Positions 18,369 through 26,843 are shown, counted from the first letter of the stretch. The stretch: DNA of 64,000 bases from Zobellella iuensis (GCF_016746085.1 NZ_JAERTZ010000025.1:434001-498000), one strand, 5' to 3'. A program made the numbers and translations. Notes: generated from the letters alone by a model not told the origin.

Positions 18369-18851
18369 TCAGCTCCCCTTGAGTTTCCGGGTCAGGGCCG
18401 GATCCCGGCTGTCCGGCGACAGCCAGATGGCCAGAAAGGCGGGGGCGAAGTCCGGATCCGCTATCTCGCCCAGCAGCCGCCAGTTGAAATAGAAGCGGCT
18501 GACCCCGTCCGCCTCCACCCGCAATACCAGTTCGTCCTGCCTGCGCACCGAGGGCCAGAGCCGGCCCAGCTGTTGCGGCCATTCCGGCTTCCAGTCCACT
18601 CCCAGCCGGCGCCACTCCTCGACGGTGGCGTTCAACAAGTCTTCCTGCCTGATGTCCCGCTGGTAGCGCAGGGCCAGGGCCTGGGGAAAATCGCCGGGCC
18701 GGTAACGGCCATCGTCGCTGTAAAAGCGGGCCTGGTAGAGATCCCAGAACAACCAGCGCATCTTGCCTTCCCCCACCAGGGTCAGATCCGCCACCGGGCT
18801 GGCCCAGACGGGGGCCGCCAGCAACATCAGTATCGACAACCACTTTTTCAT
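18369..18851 (-). CDS. Chalcone-isomerase-like periplasmic protein
   Basis: 160 residues. The signal peptide MKKWLSILMLLAAPVWA is cut before SPVADLTLVGEG. The LVGEGKMRWLFWDLYQARFYS stretch (~25-45), ALALRYQRDIRQEDLL (~58-73) and FYFNWRLLGEIADPDFAPAFLAIWLSP are typical of the bacterial chalcone-isomerase-like family. Members bind fatty acids in some cases; plant flavonoid chemistry is not implied. It sits two bases after the DUF2878 gene and one before the DUF3833 gene, within the operon whose core modifies membrane lipids, so a lipid substrate is a reasonable guess. Confidence 0.83.
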   Translation of the reverse strand: MKKWLSILMLLAAPVWASPVADLTLVGEGKMRWLFWDLYQARFYSDDGRYRPGDFPQALALRYQRDIRQEDLLNATVEEWRRLGVDWKPEWPQQLGRLWPSVRRQDELVLRVEADGVSRFYFNWRLLGEIADPDFAPAFLAIWLSPDSRDPALTRKLKGS

Positions 18852-18853
18852 CT

Positions 18854-19336
18854 TCAGTCACTCCTTAAACGCCGGTCCAGGCGCACCAGCAGCGGCAGCA
18901 GGGCCGCCCACACCAGCGCCAGCACCAGGGCGCTGACCCAGAAACCGAGCGGCAGTTGCACCGCCCCCAGCCGCCAGCCGGCGAGATAGGAAGAGGCCCC
19001 GGCCAGGGCGCCCGTCAGCGCCAGCAGCCAGGGGGCAAAGCCACGCAGCCAGACCAGGCTGTGGCCCAGGGTCAGCACGAAGCCGGCCCACAACAACGCC
19101 AGCCACCAGGGCGGATGGTCGAAGGCGAACACCCCGGCCCAGGCCAGGCCGCCATCGACGGCCAGCCCCAACAGCGCCAGCGAGAGCACCCGGCTGTCGG
19201 CCCGGCGGCTGGGCGTGAACACGAAATGCACCAGCAACAACAGGACGACCGGCGCCAGCCAGCGGTTCTGTCCGGCCACCGCCAACAGCCAGAAGCCCTC
19301 GAAGGCTAGCAGCTGGATCCACTGCCATCTGGACAT
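18854..19336 (-). CDS. DUF2878-type inner membrane protein
   Basis: 160 residues, very hydrophobic, with about five transmembrane segments: QWIQLLAFEGFWLLAVAG, LAPVVLLLLVHFVF, VLSLALLGLAVDGGLAWAGV, WLALLWAGFVLTLGHSLVW, APWLLALTGALAGASSYLAG and a final LVLALVWAALLPLLV. The position between a CFA-synthase and a chalcone-isomerase-like gene and the length fit DUF2878. Start ATG 19336 (MSRWQWIQ) lies 31 bases inside cfa, so expression is coupled. Longer upstream frame is cfa shadow. No function is known. Confidence 0.78.
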   Translation of the reverse strand: MSRWQWIQLLAFEGFWLLAVAGQNRWLAPVVLLLLVHFVFTPSRRADSRVLSLALLGLAVDGGLAWAGVFAFDHPPWWLALLWAGFVLTLGHSLVWLRGFAPWLLALTGALAGASSYLAGWRLGAVQLPLGFWVSALVLALVWAALLPLLVRLDRRLRSD

Positions 19337-20559
19337 GTCCGCGCTCCCGCTTTGGCCGCCTCGAAATGCACCAGGCCGATGCTGCCCTCGCGAAATCCGC
19401 CCTCGCAATAGGCGAAATAGAAGGCCCAGAGCCGCTGGAAGTCCTGGCCATAGCCCAGCGCCTTGAGCCGCGTCTCCGCCTGGCGGAAGCGCTCGGCCCA
19501 GATATTCAGGGTCTCGGCATAGTGCAGGCCGTAGTCGTGCAGCCGGATCAGGGTCATCCCGGTCTGCTCCTTCAGGTGCCGGCACATCTCGCTCACCGAA
19601 GGCAGGCAACCGCCGGGAAAGATGTAGCGCTGGATAAAGTCCACGCTCTTGCGGTACTGATCGTAGCGCTGGTCGGTGATGGTGATGGCCTGGATCAGCA
19701 GGCGGCCATCGGGCTTGAGCAGCCGGTCCAGGGTACGGAAATAGCCCGGCAGGTACTGGTGCCCCACCGCCTCTATCATCTCCACCGACACCAGCTTGTC
19801 GTAGCGGCCTTGCAGATCCCGGTAGTCCTCGAGCAGCAGGGTCACCCGGTCAGCCAGGCCCTCCCGCGCCACCCGCATCCGGGCATGTTCGAGCTGGGCC
19901 CGGGACAGGGTGGTGGTGGTCACCCGGCAGCCGTAGTGCCTGGCGGCGAAGCAGGCCAGCCCGCCCCAGCCGGTGCCGATCTCCAGCAGGTGATCGGATT
20001 CCTTCAGTTCCAGCCGCTCGCAGATCAGCCTGAGCTTGTGCTCCTGGGCCTGCTCCAGGCTGGCGCCGGGCGCGGGAAACACCGCCGAGGAATACTGCAT
20101 CAGGGGATCCAGGAACAGCTGGTACATGTCGTTGCCCAGATCGTAGTGGGCGGCGATATTGGCCCGGCTGCCGCTCCTGGAATTGCGGTTGCGGCTGTGC
20201 CGCAGCCGCTGCCAGGGCGCGGTAAGCCAGCCCAGGCGCCGCTCCAGCCGGTCGAGCACCTGGAGGTTGCGGGCGAACAGGCGCACCAAGGCGGTCGGAT
20301 CCGGGCTGTGCCAGCCACCCTCCACCCAGGATTCCGCCGCCCCTATGCTGCCGCCCGTCATCAGCCGGCGGTAAAAACGGGGATCGAATACCCGGATGCA
20401 GGCCTGCAACGCCGCATGGCGATCACCAAACTCGAAGCTGTCCTCACCATCCAGCACGGTCAGTCCGCCCCCTTCCAGGCCGGACAGCAGGGAAAACGCC
20501 AGCCGGCGGGCCCAGCGTTCCAGCCGACGGGGTTCCGATATGCTCAGGGTCGTTTCCAT
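19306..20559 (-). CDS. cfa: Cyclopropane-fatty-acid synthase family SAM methyltransferase
   Basis: 417 residues (E. coli Cfa 382). An N-terminal domain (~1-120) precedes the SAM-binding domain with LLEIGTGWGGLACFAARHYG (~178-197). ANIAAHYDLGNDMYQLFLD (~116-134) and MQYSSAVF are the CFA family signature; EMIEAVGHQYLPGYF and DFIQRYIFPGGCLPS (~277-312) follow. It would transfer a methyl(ene) group to an unsaturated acyl chain in membrane phospholipid. In clusters of this composition the enzyme may instead make methylated or furan-type fatty acids, so strict cyclopropane activity is not certain. It is in the middle of the operon, ten bases after DUF1365. Confidence 0.92.
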   Translation of the reverse strand: METTLSISEPRRLERWARRLAFSLLSGLEGGGLTVLDGEDSFEFGDRHAALQACIRVFDPRFYRRLMTGGSIGAAESWVEGGWHSPDPTALVRLFARNLQVLDRLERRLGWLTAPWQRLRHSRNRNSRSGSRANIAAHYDLGNDMYQLFLDPLMQYSSAVFPAPGASLEQAQEHKLRLICERLELKESDHLLEIGTGWGGLACFAARHYGCRVTTTTLSRAQLEHARMRVAREGLADRVTLLLEDYRDLQGRYDKLVSVEMIEAVGHQYLPGYFRTLDRLLKPDGRLLIQAITITDQRYDQYRKSVDFIQRYIFPGGCLPSVSEMCRHLKEQTGMTLIRLHDYGLHYAETLNIWAERFRQAETRLKALGYGQDFQRLWAFYFAYCEGGFREGSIGLVHFEAAKAGARTCPDGSGSSC

Positions 20560-20569
20560 AAGGCTTCCT

Positions 20570-21289
20570 TCAGGGATGGGGATGATAGGGAACGCGCTTC
20601 ACCAGCAGACGCAGCGCCTGCCAGTAAATGCCGCGCACTATGGTCAGCGTCACCATCGGCCATTGCCGCAGTGCCGCCTTCAGGGCCGCGCCATCGAAAG
20701 GGTGCCGGCGCAGGGCCAGGGTGGCATCGAACAACAGGGCCGGGTCCCGGTTCTCGATATGGATCAATACCCGCCGGCCGGGCGGCTGGATGCACCAGTG
20801 GTACTGCATCGCCAGGCCCATAAAGGGCGAGACGTGAAACACCTTGTCGGAAGGCGCGGGCCGGGCCAGATCCACCAGGTAGCAATGGCGTTCCCGCCAG
20901 GGGGTGTTGCGCACCTCCGCCAGCAGGTAGCGGGCCTGCCCGCCCCGATAACAGAAGAAGAAGTTGACCGGGCTGAAATACAGCCCGAAGCAGCGTACCT
21001 GGCCAAGCATCACCACCCGATCGAGCCCGAGGGTATCGCCGCCCAGGCCGGCCACTTCCATCAGCACCGCCTCTTTCAGCGGCACGGCCGGATCGCCCAG
21101 GTAGTCCCGGCGGCGAAAGCTCAGGGGGGCGAAGCGCTCGCAGCCGAACAGCCGGCTCTCCCGGTCGAGCCGTTCCAGCTCGTCCAGATCCAGCGCCAGC
21201 ATGTACAGGCCGTAACTGAAACCGTGCTCGCTGGGGCGGTAGCGACGGTGGCGCACCAGGCCCTGGTAGATGGCGCTGTGCAGGCTCAT
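20570..21289 (-). CDS. DUF1365 family protein
   Basis: 239 residues. HSAIYQGLVRHRRYRPSEH at the N terminus, FGLYFSPVNFFFCY (~113-126, the NFxxCY motif), EVRNTPWRERHCYL (~139-152) and KVFHVSPFMGLAMQYHW (~161-177) define DUF1365. The family is widespread beside FAD-dependent amine-oxidase-like proteins and CFA synthases. Its biochemical role is not established; a part in acyl-chain modification is inferred from context only. Its ATG overlaps the stop of the FAD oxidoreductase by four bases. Confidence 0.9.
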   Translation of the reverse strand: MSLHSAIYQGLVRHRRYRPSEHGFSYGLYMLALDLDELERLDRESRLFGCERFAPLSFRRRDYLGDPAVPLKEAVLMEVAGLGGDTLGLDRVVMLGQVRCFGLYFSPVNFFFCYRGGQARYLLAEVRNTPWRERHCYLVDLARPAPSDKVFHVSPFMGLAMQYHWCIQPPGRRVLIHIENRDPALLFDATLALRRHPFDGAALKAALRQWPMVTLTIVRGIYWQALRLLVKRVPYHPHP

Positions 21290-22533
21290 AACGCCTCCCC
21301 GAAGCGGGCGCAGACGTCCAGCGCGCTGCGCACCCCGTCTTCATGGAAGCCGTTGTACCAGTAGGCGCCGCAAAAATGGGTGCGGTCGCGGCCGCAGATC
21401 TCGCCGCGTCGTCCCTGGGCGCGGATGGCCTCCCGGTGGTAGACCGGGTGAGCGTAGGTAAAGCGGCGCAGGATACGGGCGGGATCGATGTCCCGGCTGC
21501 GGTTAAGGGTGACGCACAGGGTTTCGGCCGCCTGCAGCCCCTGCAGTATGTTCATGTTGTAGGTCACCGAGGGCAGCGCCTCCTCGCCGCCGTCCAGCCA
21601 GTAGTTCCAGCTGGCCCAGGCCCGCGGCTCCCGGGGCAGCAGCCGGCTGTCGGTGTGCAGCACCACCTCGTTGTCCCGGTAGGGCAGGCCGCCCAGCACC
21701 TGCCGTTCGGCCTCGCTGGCGTCGCTCAGCAGCCCCAGGGCCTGATCCGCATGGCAGGCGAGGATCACCTGGTCGAATGTTTCCTCCCCGGCCCGGCTGT
21801 GGATGCGCACCCCGTCCGCCTGCCGCCGGATGCCCAGCACCGGGCTGCTGAGGCGGATGTCACCGAGCGAGGCGGTCAGTGCCGGAATGTAACTGCGCGA
21901 GCCGCCCTCGATCACATACCACTGGGGCCGGTCCACCAGATTGAGCAGGCCGTGGTGGTTGAAAAAACGCAGGAAAAAGACCAGGGGGAAATCCCGGCTG
22001 TCGGCCAGGGAAGACGACCAGATGGCCGCCACCATGGGCAGGATATAGTGGCCGGCGAAGAAGTCGGAGAAGCCATGCCGTTGCAGGAAATCGCCCAGGC
22101 TGTGCTCGTCGTCCAGGGTGCCGGCCTTCAGCGCCCGCTTGCACAGCAGGTTGAAGCGCACTATCTCGGCCAGGAAGCCATGGAAGCGCGGGCTGAACAG
22201 GTTGCGGCGCTGGGCGAACAGGGTGTTCAGGCTATGGCCGTTGTACTCCAGCCCGGTGCTGGCCTGGTGCACGCTGAAACTCATCTCGGTGGGCCTGGCC
22301 CGCACCCCGGTCTGCGCCAGCAGTTGCCGGAAGCGGGGGTAGGTTCTGTCGTTGAACACGATAAAGCCGGTATCCACCGCATGCCGGCGACCGCCCAGCT
22401 CCACGTCCACGGTGGCGGTGTGGCCGCCCAGATAGTCGTTGGCCTCGAACAGGGTGATCTCATGGCGCCGGCCCAACAGCCAGGCGCAGGTCAGGCCGGA
22501 AATGCCGCTGCCGATGATGGCCATCTTGCTCAT
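21286..22533 (-). CDS. FAD-dependent NAD(P)-binding oxidoreductase (amine-oxidase-like)
   Basis: 415 residues. It begins MSKMAIIGSGISGLTCAWLL with the GxGxxG dinucleotide fold, followed by an acidic LFEANDYLGGHTATVD. VDTGFIVFNDRTYPRF (~53-68), FLRFFNHHGLL and FCGAYWYNGFHEDGVRSAL near the C terminus (FAD-binding) are typical of the family that pairs with DUF1365 and CFA synthase. A desaturation or hydride-transfer step on lipid is a family-context inference; the substrate is unknown. The ATG overlaps the SDR stop (ATGA). Confidence 0.88.
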   Translation of the reverse strand: MSKMAIIGSGISGLTCAWLLGRRHEITLFEANDYLGGHTATVDVELGGRRHAVDTGFIVFNDRTYPRFRQLLAQTGVRARPTEMSFSVHQASTGLEYNGHSLNTLFAQRRNLFSPRFHGFLAEIVRFNLLCKRALKAGTLDDEHSLGDFLQRHGFSDFFAGHYILPMVAAIWSSSLADSRDFPLVFFLRFFNHHGLLNLVDRPQWYVIEGGSRSYIPALTASLGDIRLSSPVLGIRRQADGVRIHSRAGEETFDQVILACHADQALGLLSDASEAERQVLGGLPYRDNEVVLHTDSRLLPREPRAWASWNYWLDGGEEALPSVTYNMNILQGLQAAETLCVTLNRSRDIDPARILRRFTYAHPVYHREAIRAQGRRGEICGRDRTHFCGAYWYNGFHEDGVRSALDVCARFGEAL

Positions 22534-23258
22534 GTCGTGCTCCTCGGGGTTCGGCGTGCCAGCCGCAGCCAGAGTCCGCGCGGCAACCAGGACAGCAGGC
22601 GCAGGGCCTGCACAAAGAAAAAGGGAAAACCGATCTCGGCCCGTCCCCGGGCCAGGCCGCGACGGATGGCGCGGCTCGCCTGCCCCACCTCGATGCGTCC
22701 GGGCATGGGAAAGTCATTCTTGCGGGTCAGGGGGGTGTCGACGAAGCCGGGGCGGATCAGGCTCACCCCTATCTGGTGGCGAGCCAGATCCAGGGCCAGG
22801 CTGCGGGCCAGGTAATCCAGCCCCGCCTTGGAGGCGCCGTAGGCCTCGGCCCGGGTCAGGGGCAGCCAGGTGACCGAGGAACTCATCAGGGCCAGCCTGC
22901 CGCCCGGCTTGATCCGTGCCAGCAAGGGCGCCAGGCAGTTGGCGGTGCCGATGAGGTTGGTGCGGATCACCCGCTCGAACAGGGCGGCATCGAAATGCAG
23001 GGCATCGTCGATGTACTCGCAGCCGCCGGCGTTGAGGATGACCAGATCCAGTTCGGCCAGGGCGGACAGCACCCGCGCCGCCTGCTCCCGGTTTTCCATG
23101 TCGAACAGGCACAGCTCGGCCTCGACGCCTTCCAGGGCCTGCTCCAGCCGGCTCCTGTCCCGGCCACAGGCCAGCACCCGCCAGCCGTCGGCGGCATAGT
23201 CCCGGGCCAGTTGCAGGCCGATGCCGGAGCCGGCCCCGGTGATAAGTACGCGTTTCAT
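22530..23258 (-). CDS. Short-chain dehydrogenase/reductase (SDR)
   Basis: 242 residues, classical SDR. TGAGSGIG (~7-14) is the cofactor-binding TGxxxGxG, NAGG (~79-82) the NAG motif, a Ser in SSSVTWLP (~131-138) and YGASK (~148-152) complete the catalytic Ser-Tyr-Lys. RPGFVDTPLT follows in the usual place. The C-terminal tail is basic and aromatic (FFFVQALRLLSWLPRGLWLRLARR) and may sit on the membrane. The frame runs further upstream but that is shadow of phr and NTF2-like; the ATG at 23258 overlaps the NTF2-like stop. The substrate is unknown. Confidence 0.92.
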   Translation of the reverse strand: MKRVLITGAGSGIGLQLARDYAADGWRVLACGRDRSRLEQALEGVEAELCLFDMENREQAARVLSALAELDLVILNAGGCEYIDDALHFDAALFERVIRTNLIGTANCLAPLLARIKPGGRLALMSSSVTWLPLTRAEAYGASKAGLDYLARSLALDLARHQIGVSLIRPGFVDTPLTRKNDFPMPGRIEVGQASRAIRRGLARGRAEIGFPFFFVQALRLLSWLPRGLWLRLARRTPRSTT

Positions 23259-23677
23259 GAGGCAAGTCTCCGCTTGAGGGCGCGGATCAGCGCGCCCAGC
23301 ACCGGCAGCTGCTCGTAGAGCAGGGCGCCGAGATCGAAATAGTCCCTGTGGTAATGCACCCGCTCGCCGAAGCGCAGGTGGCTGACCCCGGGCACCTGCA
23401 CGGCCCGGCCGCCGTTCAGCCGGGGGTGACTGAAGACCATCTGCCAGCGCACGAAGGCCTCGCCCTGCTGCTCCATCACCTGTTCGATGTCGAACCGGCA
23501 TTGGCCGACATGGGTAAAGAGTCCGGCGAAATAATCGACCAGGGCCTCCAGGCCGTGGAGATCGTGGGCCGGATCGCAAAAATGCACCTCCTCGGCGTAG
23601 ACCTGGCGCAGGCCCGCCAGCCCGTCCGGGCCGAGCCGCCGATAGAGCTCGCAGAAAGCGGACAGGGCCGGGCTCAT
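23255..23677 (-). CDS. NTF2-like/SnoaL-fold protein
   Basis: 140 residues. FCELYRRLGPDGLAGLRQVY, HFCDPAHDLHGLEALVDYF (~32-50) and VSHLRFGERVHYHRDYFDLGALLYEQLPVLG fit the NTF2-like (SnoaL) family often found in this photolyase-SDR cluster. Such domains bind small hydrophobic ligands or act as small enzymes. The role is unknown. Its ATG overlaps the phr stop by four bases and its own stop overlaps the SDR start. Confidence 0.83.
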   Translation of the reverse strand: MSPALSAFCELYRRLGPDGLAGLRQVYAEEVHFCDPAHDLHGLEALVDYFAGLFTHVGQCRFDIEQVMEQQGEAFVRWQMVFSHPRLNGGRAVQVPGVSHLRFGERVHYHRDYFDLGALLYEQLPVLGALIRALKRRLAS

Positions 23678-25083
23678 GGCGCCTCCCGGTCTTTGAGGGC
23701 GTCGAACATGGCGATGGCCCGCAGCCGGGCCCGGCCGTGATCCACCACCGGCGGCGGATAGCCATGGCCGGGGTGGTGCCGCGCCAGCCAGTCATGGGGC
23801 GCGTGGATGGCGGCGGCGGGCACCCCGGCCAGCTCCGGCACCCAGCGGCGGATAAAGTCGCCGTCCGGGTCGAAACGCTCGCCCTGGGTGGTGGGGTTGA
23901 ACACCCGGAAATAGGGGGCGGCATCGGCGCCGGTGCCCGCCGCCCACTGCCAGCCGCCGTTGTTGGCGGCCAGCTCGCCGTCGATCAGCCGGGACATGAA
24001 CCAGGCCTCGCCCCAGCGCCAGTCGATGTGCAGATCTTTGGTAAGGAAGCTCGCCACTATCATGCGCAGCCGGTTGTGCATCCAGCCGGTGTCGTGCAGG
24101 CAGCGCATGGCGGCGTCCACTATGGGGTAGCCGGTTTGCCCCCGGCACCAGAGCCCGAACCGCTGTTCGTCGTTGTCCCACCGCAGGGCCTCGGTTTCCG
24201 GCTTGAAGGCCCGATGCATGGACAGGGCGGGAAAGACCACCAGCAGATGCCGGTAGAACTCGCGCCAGATCAGCTCGTTCAGCCAGCTGAAGCCCCACTC
24301 GCCCCGGCTCAGGGGCAGGAAACCCAGCTCCGCCTCGATGGCAGCCAGGCACTGGTTGGGGGACAGCACCCCCAAGGCCAGGTAAGGCGACAGGCTGCTG
24401 GTGGCCGCCAGGGCCGGGTAGTCGCGCCGCTCGCCATAATGGCGCAACTGCTCGCGGCAAAAGGCGGTGAGCCGGCGGGAAGCGGCCGCCTCCCCCGCCA
24501 GCCAGGCCTCGCTGGCAACGAGTTCGCCCTCCAACTGGATGGCGGCCGGGGGCAATGCGTCCCCCTGGCGAGGCGGCGCCGGCAGCAGCCGGTAGCCGCT
24601 GCCGCGCAACCGCCCCAGCCAAGCCTTGGCGAAGGGGGTAAAGACCCGGTACATGTCGCCGCCCCGGGTGGTCAGGCTGCCGTGGCTGACCACGCAGTCG
24701 CCGTTGAACACCCGGCAGGGGATGGCCAGGGCCTGCTGTACCGCCTGGTCGCGCCGGCGCTCGTTGATGCCGATTTCCCGGTTGGCGTAGAGGGCATCGA
24801 TGCCCCGGGCGGCGGTCCACTCGGCCAACAGCGCCGGTACCTGGTCGAAGCGGTCGGTGCGCAGCAGGGTAAAGGGAATGCCGAGCGCCGCCAGCCCCTC
24901 GGCCAGATGCTGCAGGTTGCGGCGCAGAAAGTCCCGCTGGATGGGAGCGTTGCCATGCCGGCGCCACTGCTCCGGGCAGTCCACATAGACCGCCTCCACC
25001 CGGGCGCCGTCCGCCGTCGCCTCGTACAGGGCCGGGTTGTCGGCCAGCCGCAGATCAGTTCTGAACCAGACCAAATGCCGCAT
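23674..25083 (-). CDS. phrB: Deoxyribodipyrimidine photolyase
   Basis: 469 residues, like class I CPD photolyases (E. coli 472). LVWFRTDLRLADNPAL opens the antenna (photolyase-homology) domain. MYRVFTPFAKAWLGRL (~148-163), SSLSPYLALGVLSPNQC (~229-245), WLNELIWREFYRHLL (~270-284), YPIVDAAMRCLHDTGWMHNRLRM (~333-355) and DGELAANNGGWQWAAGTG (~378-395) line the FAD pocket and carry the electron-transfer tryptophans. It repairs UV pyrimidine dimers with blue light. GAGG lies seven bases before the second ATG (25083) and only four before the first (25086), so the second is chosen. Start and merR overlap by 29 bases. Confidence 0.96.
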   Translation of the reverse strand: MRHLVWFRTDLRLADNPALYEATADGARVEAVYVDCPEQWRRHGNAPIQRDFLRRNLQHLAEGLAALGIPFTLLRTDRFDQVPALLAEWTAARGIDALYANREIGINERRRDQAVQQALAIPCRVFNGDCVVSHGSLTTRGGDMYRVFTPFAKAWLGRLRGSGYRLLPAPPRQGDALPPAAIQLEGELVASEAWLAGEAAASRRLTAFCREQLRHYGERRDYPALAATSSLSPYLALGVLSPNQCLAAIEAELGFLPLSRGEWGFSWLNELIWREFYRHLLVVFPALSMHRAFKPETEALRWDNDEQRFGLWCRGQTGYPIVDAAMRCLHDTGWMHNRLRMIVASFLTKDLHIDWRWGEAWFMSRLIDGELAANNGGWQWAAGTGADAAPYFRVFNPTTQGERFDPDGDFIRRWVPELAGVPAAAIHAPHDWLARHHPGHGYPPPVVDHGRARLRAIAMFDALKDREAP

Positions 25084-25900
25084 CATGCTTCCTCACAATG
25101 TCACTCAGGCTCGCGGCATAGGGCCGCGCCAGCCAGCCCTGTTGCCGGTAAAGCTCCCCCAGCTCGCCCACGAAAAAACACGCCTCGGGCAGGTGCGCCT
25201 GGGCCTCCCGGAACCAGCCCTGGGTCAGACCGGCCCCCAGCAGCACCACCAGCACCGGGCTCTTCAGCCGCTCCATGGCCAGGGGCAGGGCCTGGGCATC
25301 GAGCACGCCCAGATCCAGGCTGCGGCATTCCAGCCCCTGCAGCTCGAACTGGGCCAGGGCGGCGTGCAGCTCCCCCACCTGCCCGGCCCGGGCCAGGGCG
25401 ATGCGCGGCCCGGTCTTGATGGTCAGCAACTGGTAGCAAAGCCGCAGCAGCAGGGCGCGGGCGCTCTGCTCGATAAGGCCGGCGTCCGGGCGCGCCTGGC
25501 CGGCCAGGGTCTGCAACCAGGGCTCTATCACCCGGCGCAGCAGCAGCTCCGCCGGATAGAGGCTGGTCAGCTCGACCAGCTCGGCCTCCAGCCGGCCCAG
25601 GTTGAGTTCCTGGGCGGCGGCCAGCAGCCGGGCCTGGGCCTGCTCCCAGTTGGAGCCTTCCGCCACCGGCGCCGGGCTGGCCAGCAGCCCCTTGACCTGG
25701 CCGATGCTGACGCCCTGCTCCAGCCAGTGCAGGATCTGGCGGATCAGGGCGATGTCGTCCTCGGAATAGAGCCGGTGGCCCTTGTCGGTGCGCGCCGGCT
25801 TGAGCAGGCCGTAACGGCGTTGCCAGGCGCGCAGGGTAACGGGGTTGATGCCGGTGAGGCGGGACACCTCCCGGATCGGATACTTGGGTTCAGATGCCAT
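25055..25900 (-). CDS. MerR-family regulator, MlrA/BluR/LitR-like
   Basis: 281 residues. The N-terminal winged HTH reads YPIREVSRLTGINPVTLRAWQRRYGLL (in two parts, ~7-33), then RTDKGHRLYSEDDIALIRQI, the hallmark of the MlrA/BluR/LitR branch of MerR proteins. The middle (~90-180) is helical. The C terminus (~190-281) resembles a cobalamin-binding Rossmann domain: GQVGELHAALAQFEL then LECRSLDLG and VLVVLLGAG; the His in GELHAAL is at the place of the B12-ligand His, though the usual Asp/Gly of DxHxxG are missing. Light-sensing by B12 is therefore possible but unproven. ATG 25900 overlaps the upstream DUF523/DUF1722 gene by 11 bases. It is encoded with photolyase and likely controls this operon. 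Confidence 0.85.
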   Translation of the reverse strand: MASEPKYPIREVSRLTGINPVTLRAWQRRYGLLKPARTDKGHRLYSEDDIALIRQILHWLEQGVSIGQVKGLLASPAPVAEGSNWEQAQARLLAAAQELNLGRLEAELVELTSLYPAELLLRRVIEPWLQTLAGQARPDAGLIEQSARALLLRLCYQLLTIKTGPRIALARAGQVGELHAALAQFELQGLECRSLDLGVLDAQALPLAMERLKSPVLVVLLGAGLTQGWFREAQAHLPEACFFVGELGELYRQQGWLARPYAASLSDIVRKHDAAFGLVQN

Positions 25901-26843
25901 AGCGCAGCCGCAATGCCTCCGGATGGGGGTTGAGGTAGACCTGCTGGCGCAGGTAGTCGTTGGGATGTTCTTCCAGGTAGTGGCGCAGCAGGGTGATGGG
26001 CGCCAGCAGGGGCAGCTCACCCTCCCGGTACTGATGGATGGTGCGGGCCAGCGCCTGGCGCTGGCGGGAGCTGAGCTGGCGCTTGAAATAGCCCTGCAGG
26101 TGCTGCAGCACGTTGGTGTGCCCGCGCCGGCTGGCCCGCCGGGCCAGGGCCGTCATCATGCCGGCGATGTAGGCGTCGGCCTTCTGCCCGACCCCGCCGG
26201 ACAGATCCGACAGCAACAGCCCCAAGGCCTGGTAGCTGTCGCGGTGGTGGGCCATCAGCAGGTACTTGTAGCGGCTGTGAAAGGCGATCAACCGCGACGG
26301 CGTCAGCCCCCGGTGCAGCAGGCACTGCCAGTCGTGAAAGGCGTAGATGCGGGTCACGAAGTTTTCCCGCAGCACGGGATCCTGGAGCCGGCCGTCCTCC
26401 TCCAGGGGCAGCAGGGGCAGGGCCCGCATCAGCTCGGCGGCATAGAGGCCGATGCCTTCCTTGGCGTTGCCCTTGCCGCCGTCGTGGTAGACCCGCACCC
26501 GCGCCATGCCGCAGCTGGGCGACTTGGCGCAGAGGATGTAGCCGCTCAAGCCCGAGAGCCGGGCGGCCATGTCGCGGCCATAGGCCTGCAGTCGCTCGCT
26601 CAGATCCTCCCCCCGGGCGGTCAGGGCCCGCACCTCTCCCGCCTGGTTGACCAGGCGGATGCTGGGCCTGGGCGCGCCCAGGCCGATGGCCATTTCCGGG
26701 CAGAGGGGCAGAAACTCGACGAAACGGGCCAGCTCTTCGGTGCAGAAATCGGAGCGCTTGTGGCCGCCGTCGAAACGCACCCGCTGCCCGACCAGGCAGC
26801 CGCTGACGCCGATCCGGATCACGCCGGGGTCAAACTTGTACAT
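25890..26843 (-). CDS. DUF523-DUF1722 fusion protein (YbgA-like)
   Basis: 317 residues. The N-terminal DUF523 part (~1-160) has IGVSGCLVGQRVRFDGGHKRS (split: SGCLVG, RFDGGHK), LPLCPEMAIGLG and CAKSPSCGMARV, whose cysteines may bind metal or an Fe-S cluster. The C-terminal DUF1722/YbgA part (~185-300) has FHSRYKYLLMAHHRDSYQALG, VLQHLQGYFKRQLSS and LRHYLEEHPNDYLRQQVYLNPHPE. In E. coli ybgA lies directly before phr; here merR is placed between. The exact function is not known. ATG 26843 lies in a TTGTACAT site and gives the family N terminus; the frame upstream to 26942 is unlikely to be coding. First gene of the operon. Confidence 0.88.
   Translation of the reverse strand: MYKFDPGVIRIGVSGCLVGQRVRFDGGHKRSDFCTEELARFVEFLPLCPEMAIGLGAPRPSIRLVNQAGEVRALTARGEDLSERLQAYGRDMAARLSGLSGYILCAKSPSCGMARVRVYHDGGKGNAKEGIGLYAAELMRALPLLPLEEDGRLQDPVLRENFVTRIYAFHDWQCLLHRGLTPSRLIAFHSRYKYLLMAHHRDSYQALGLLLSDLSGGVGQKADAYIAGMMTALARRASRRGHTNVLQHLQGYFKRQLSSRQRQALARTIHQYREGELPLLAPITLLRHYLEEHPNDYLRQQVYLNPHPEALRLRYGI

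Noticed and set aside
18858-19451. 197-aa frame on - overlapping the DUF2878 gene
   Set aside because: Alternative frame of a membrane protein gene; Gly/Ala/Arg-rich low-complexity, no match to a family.
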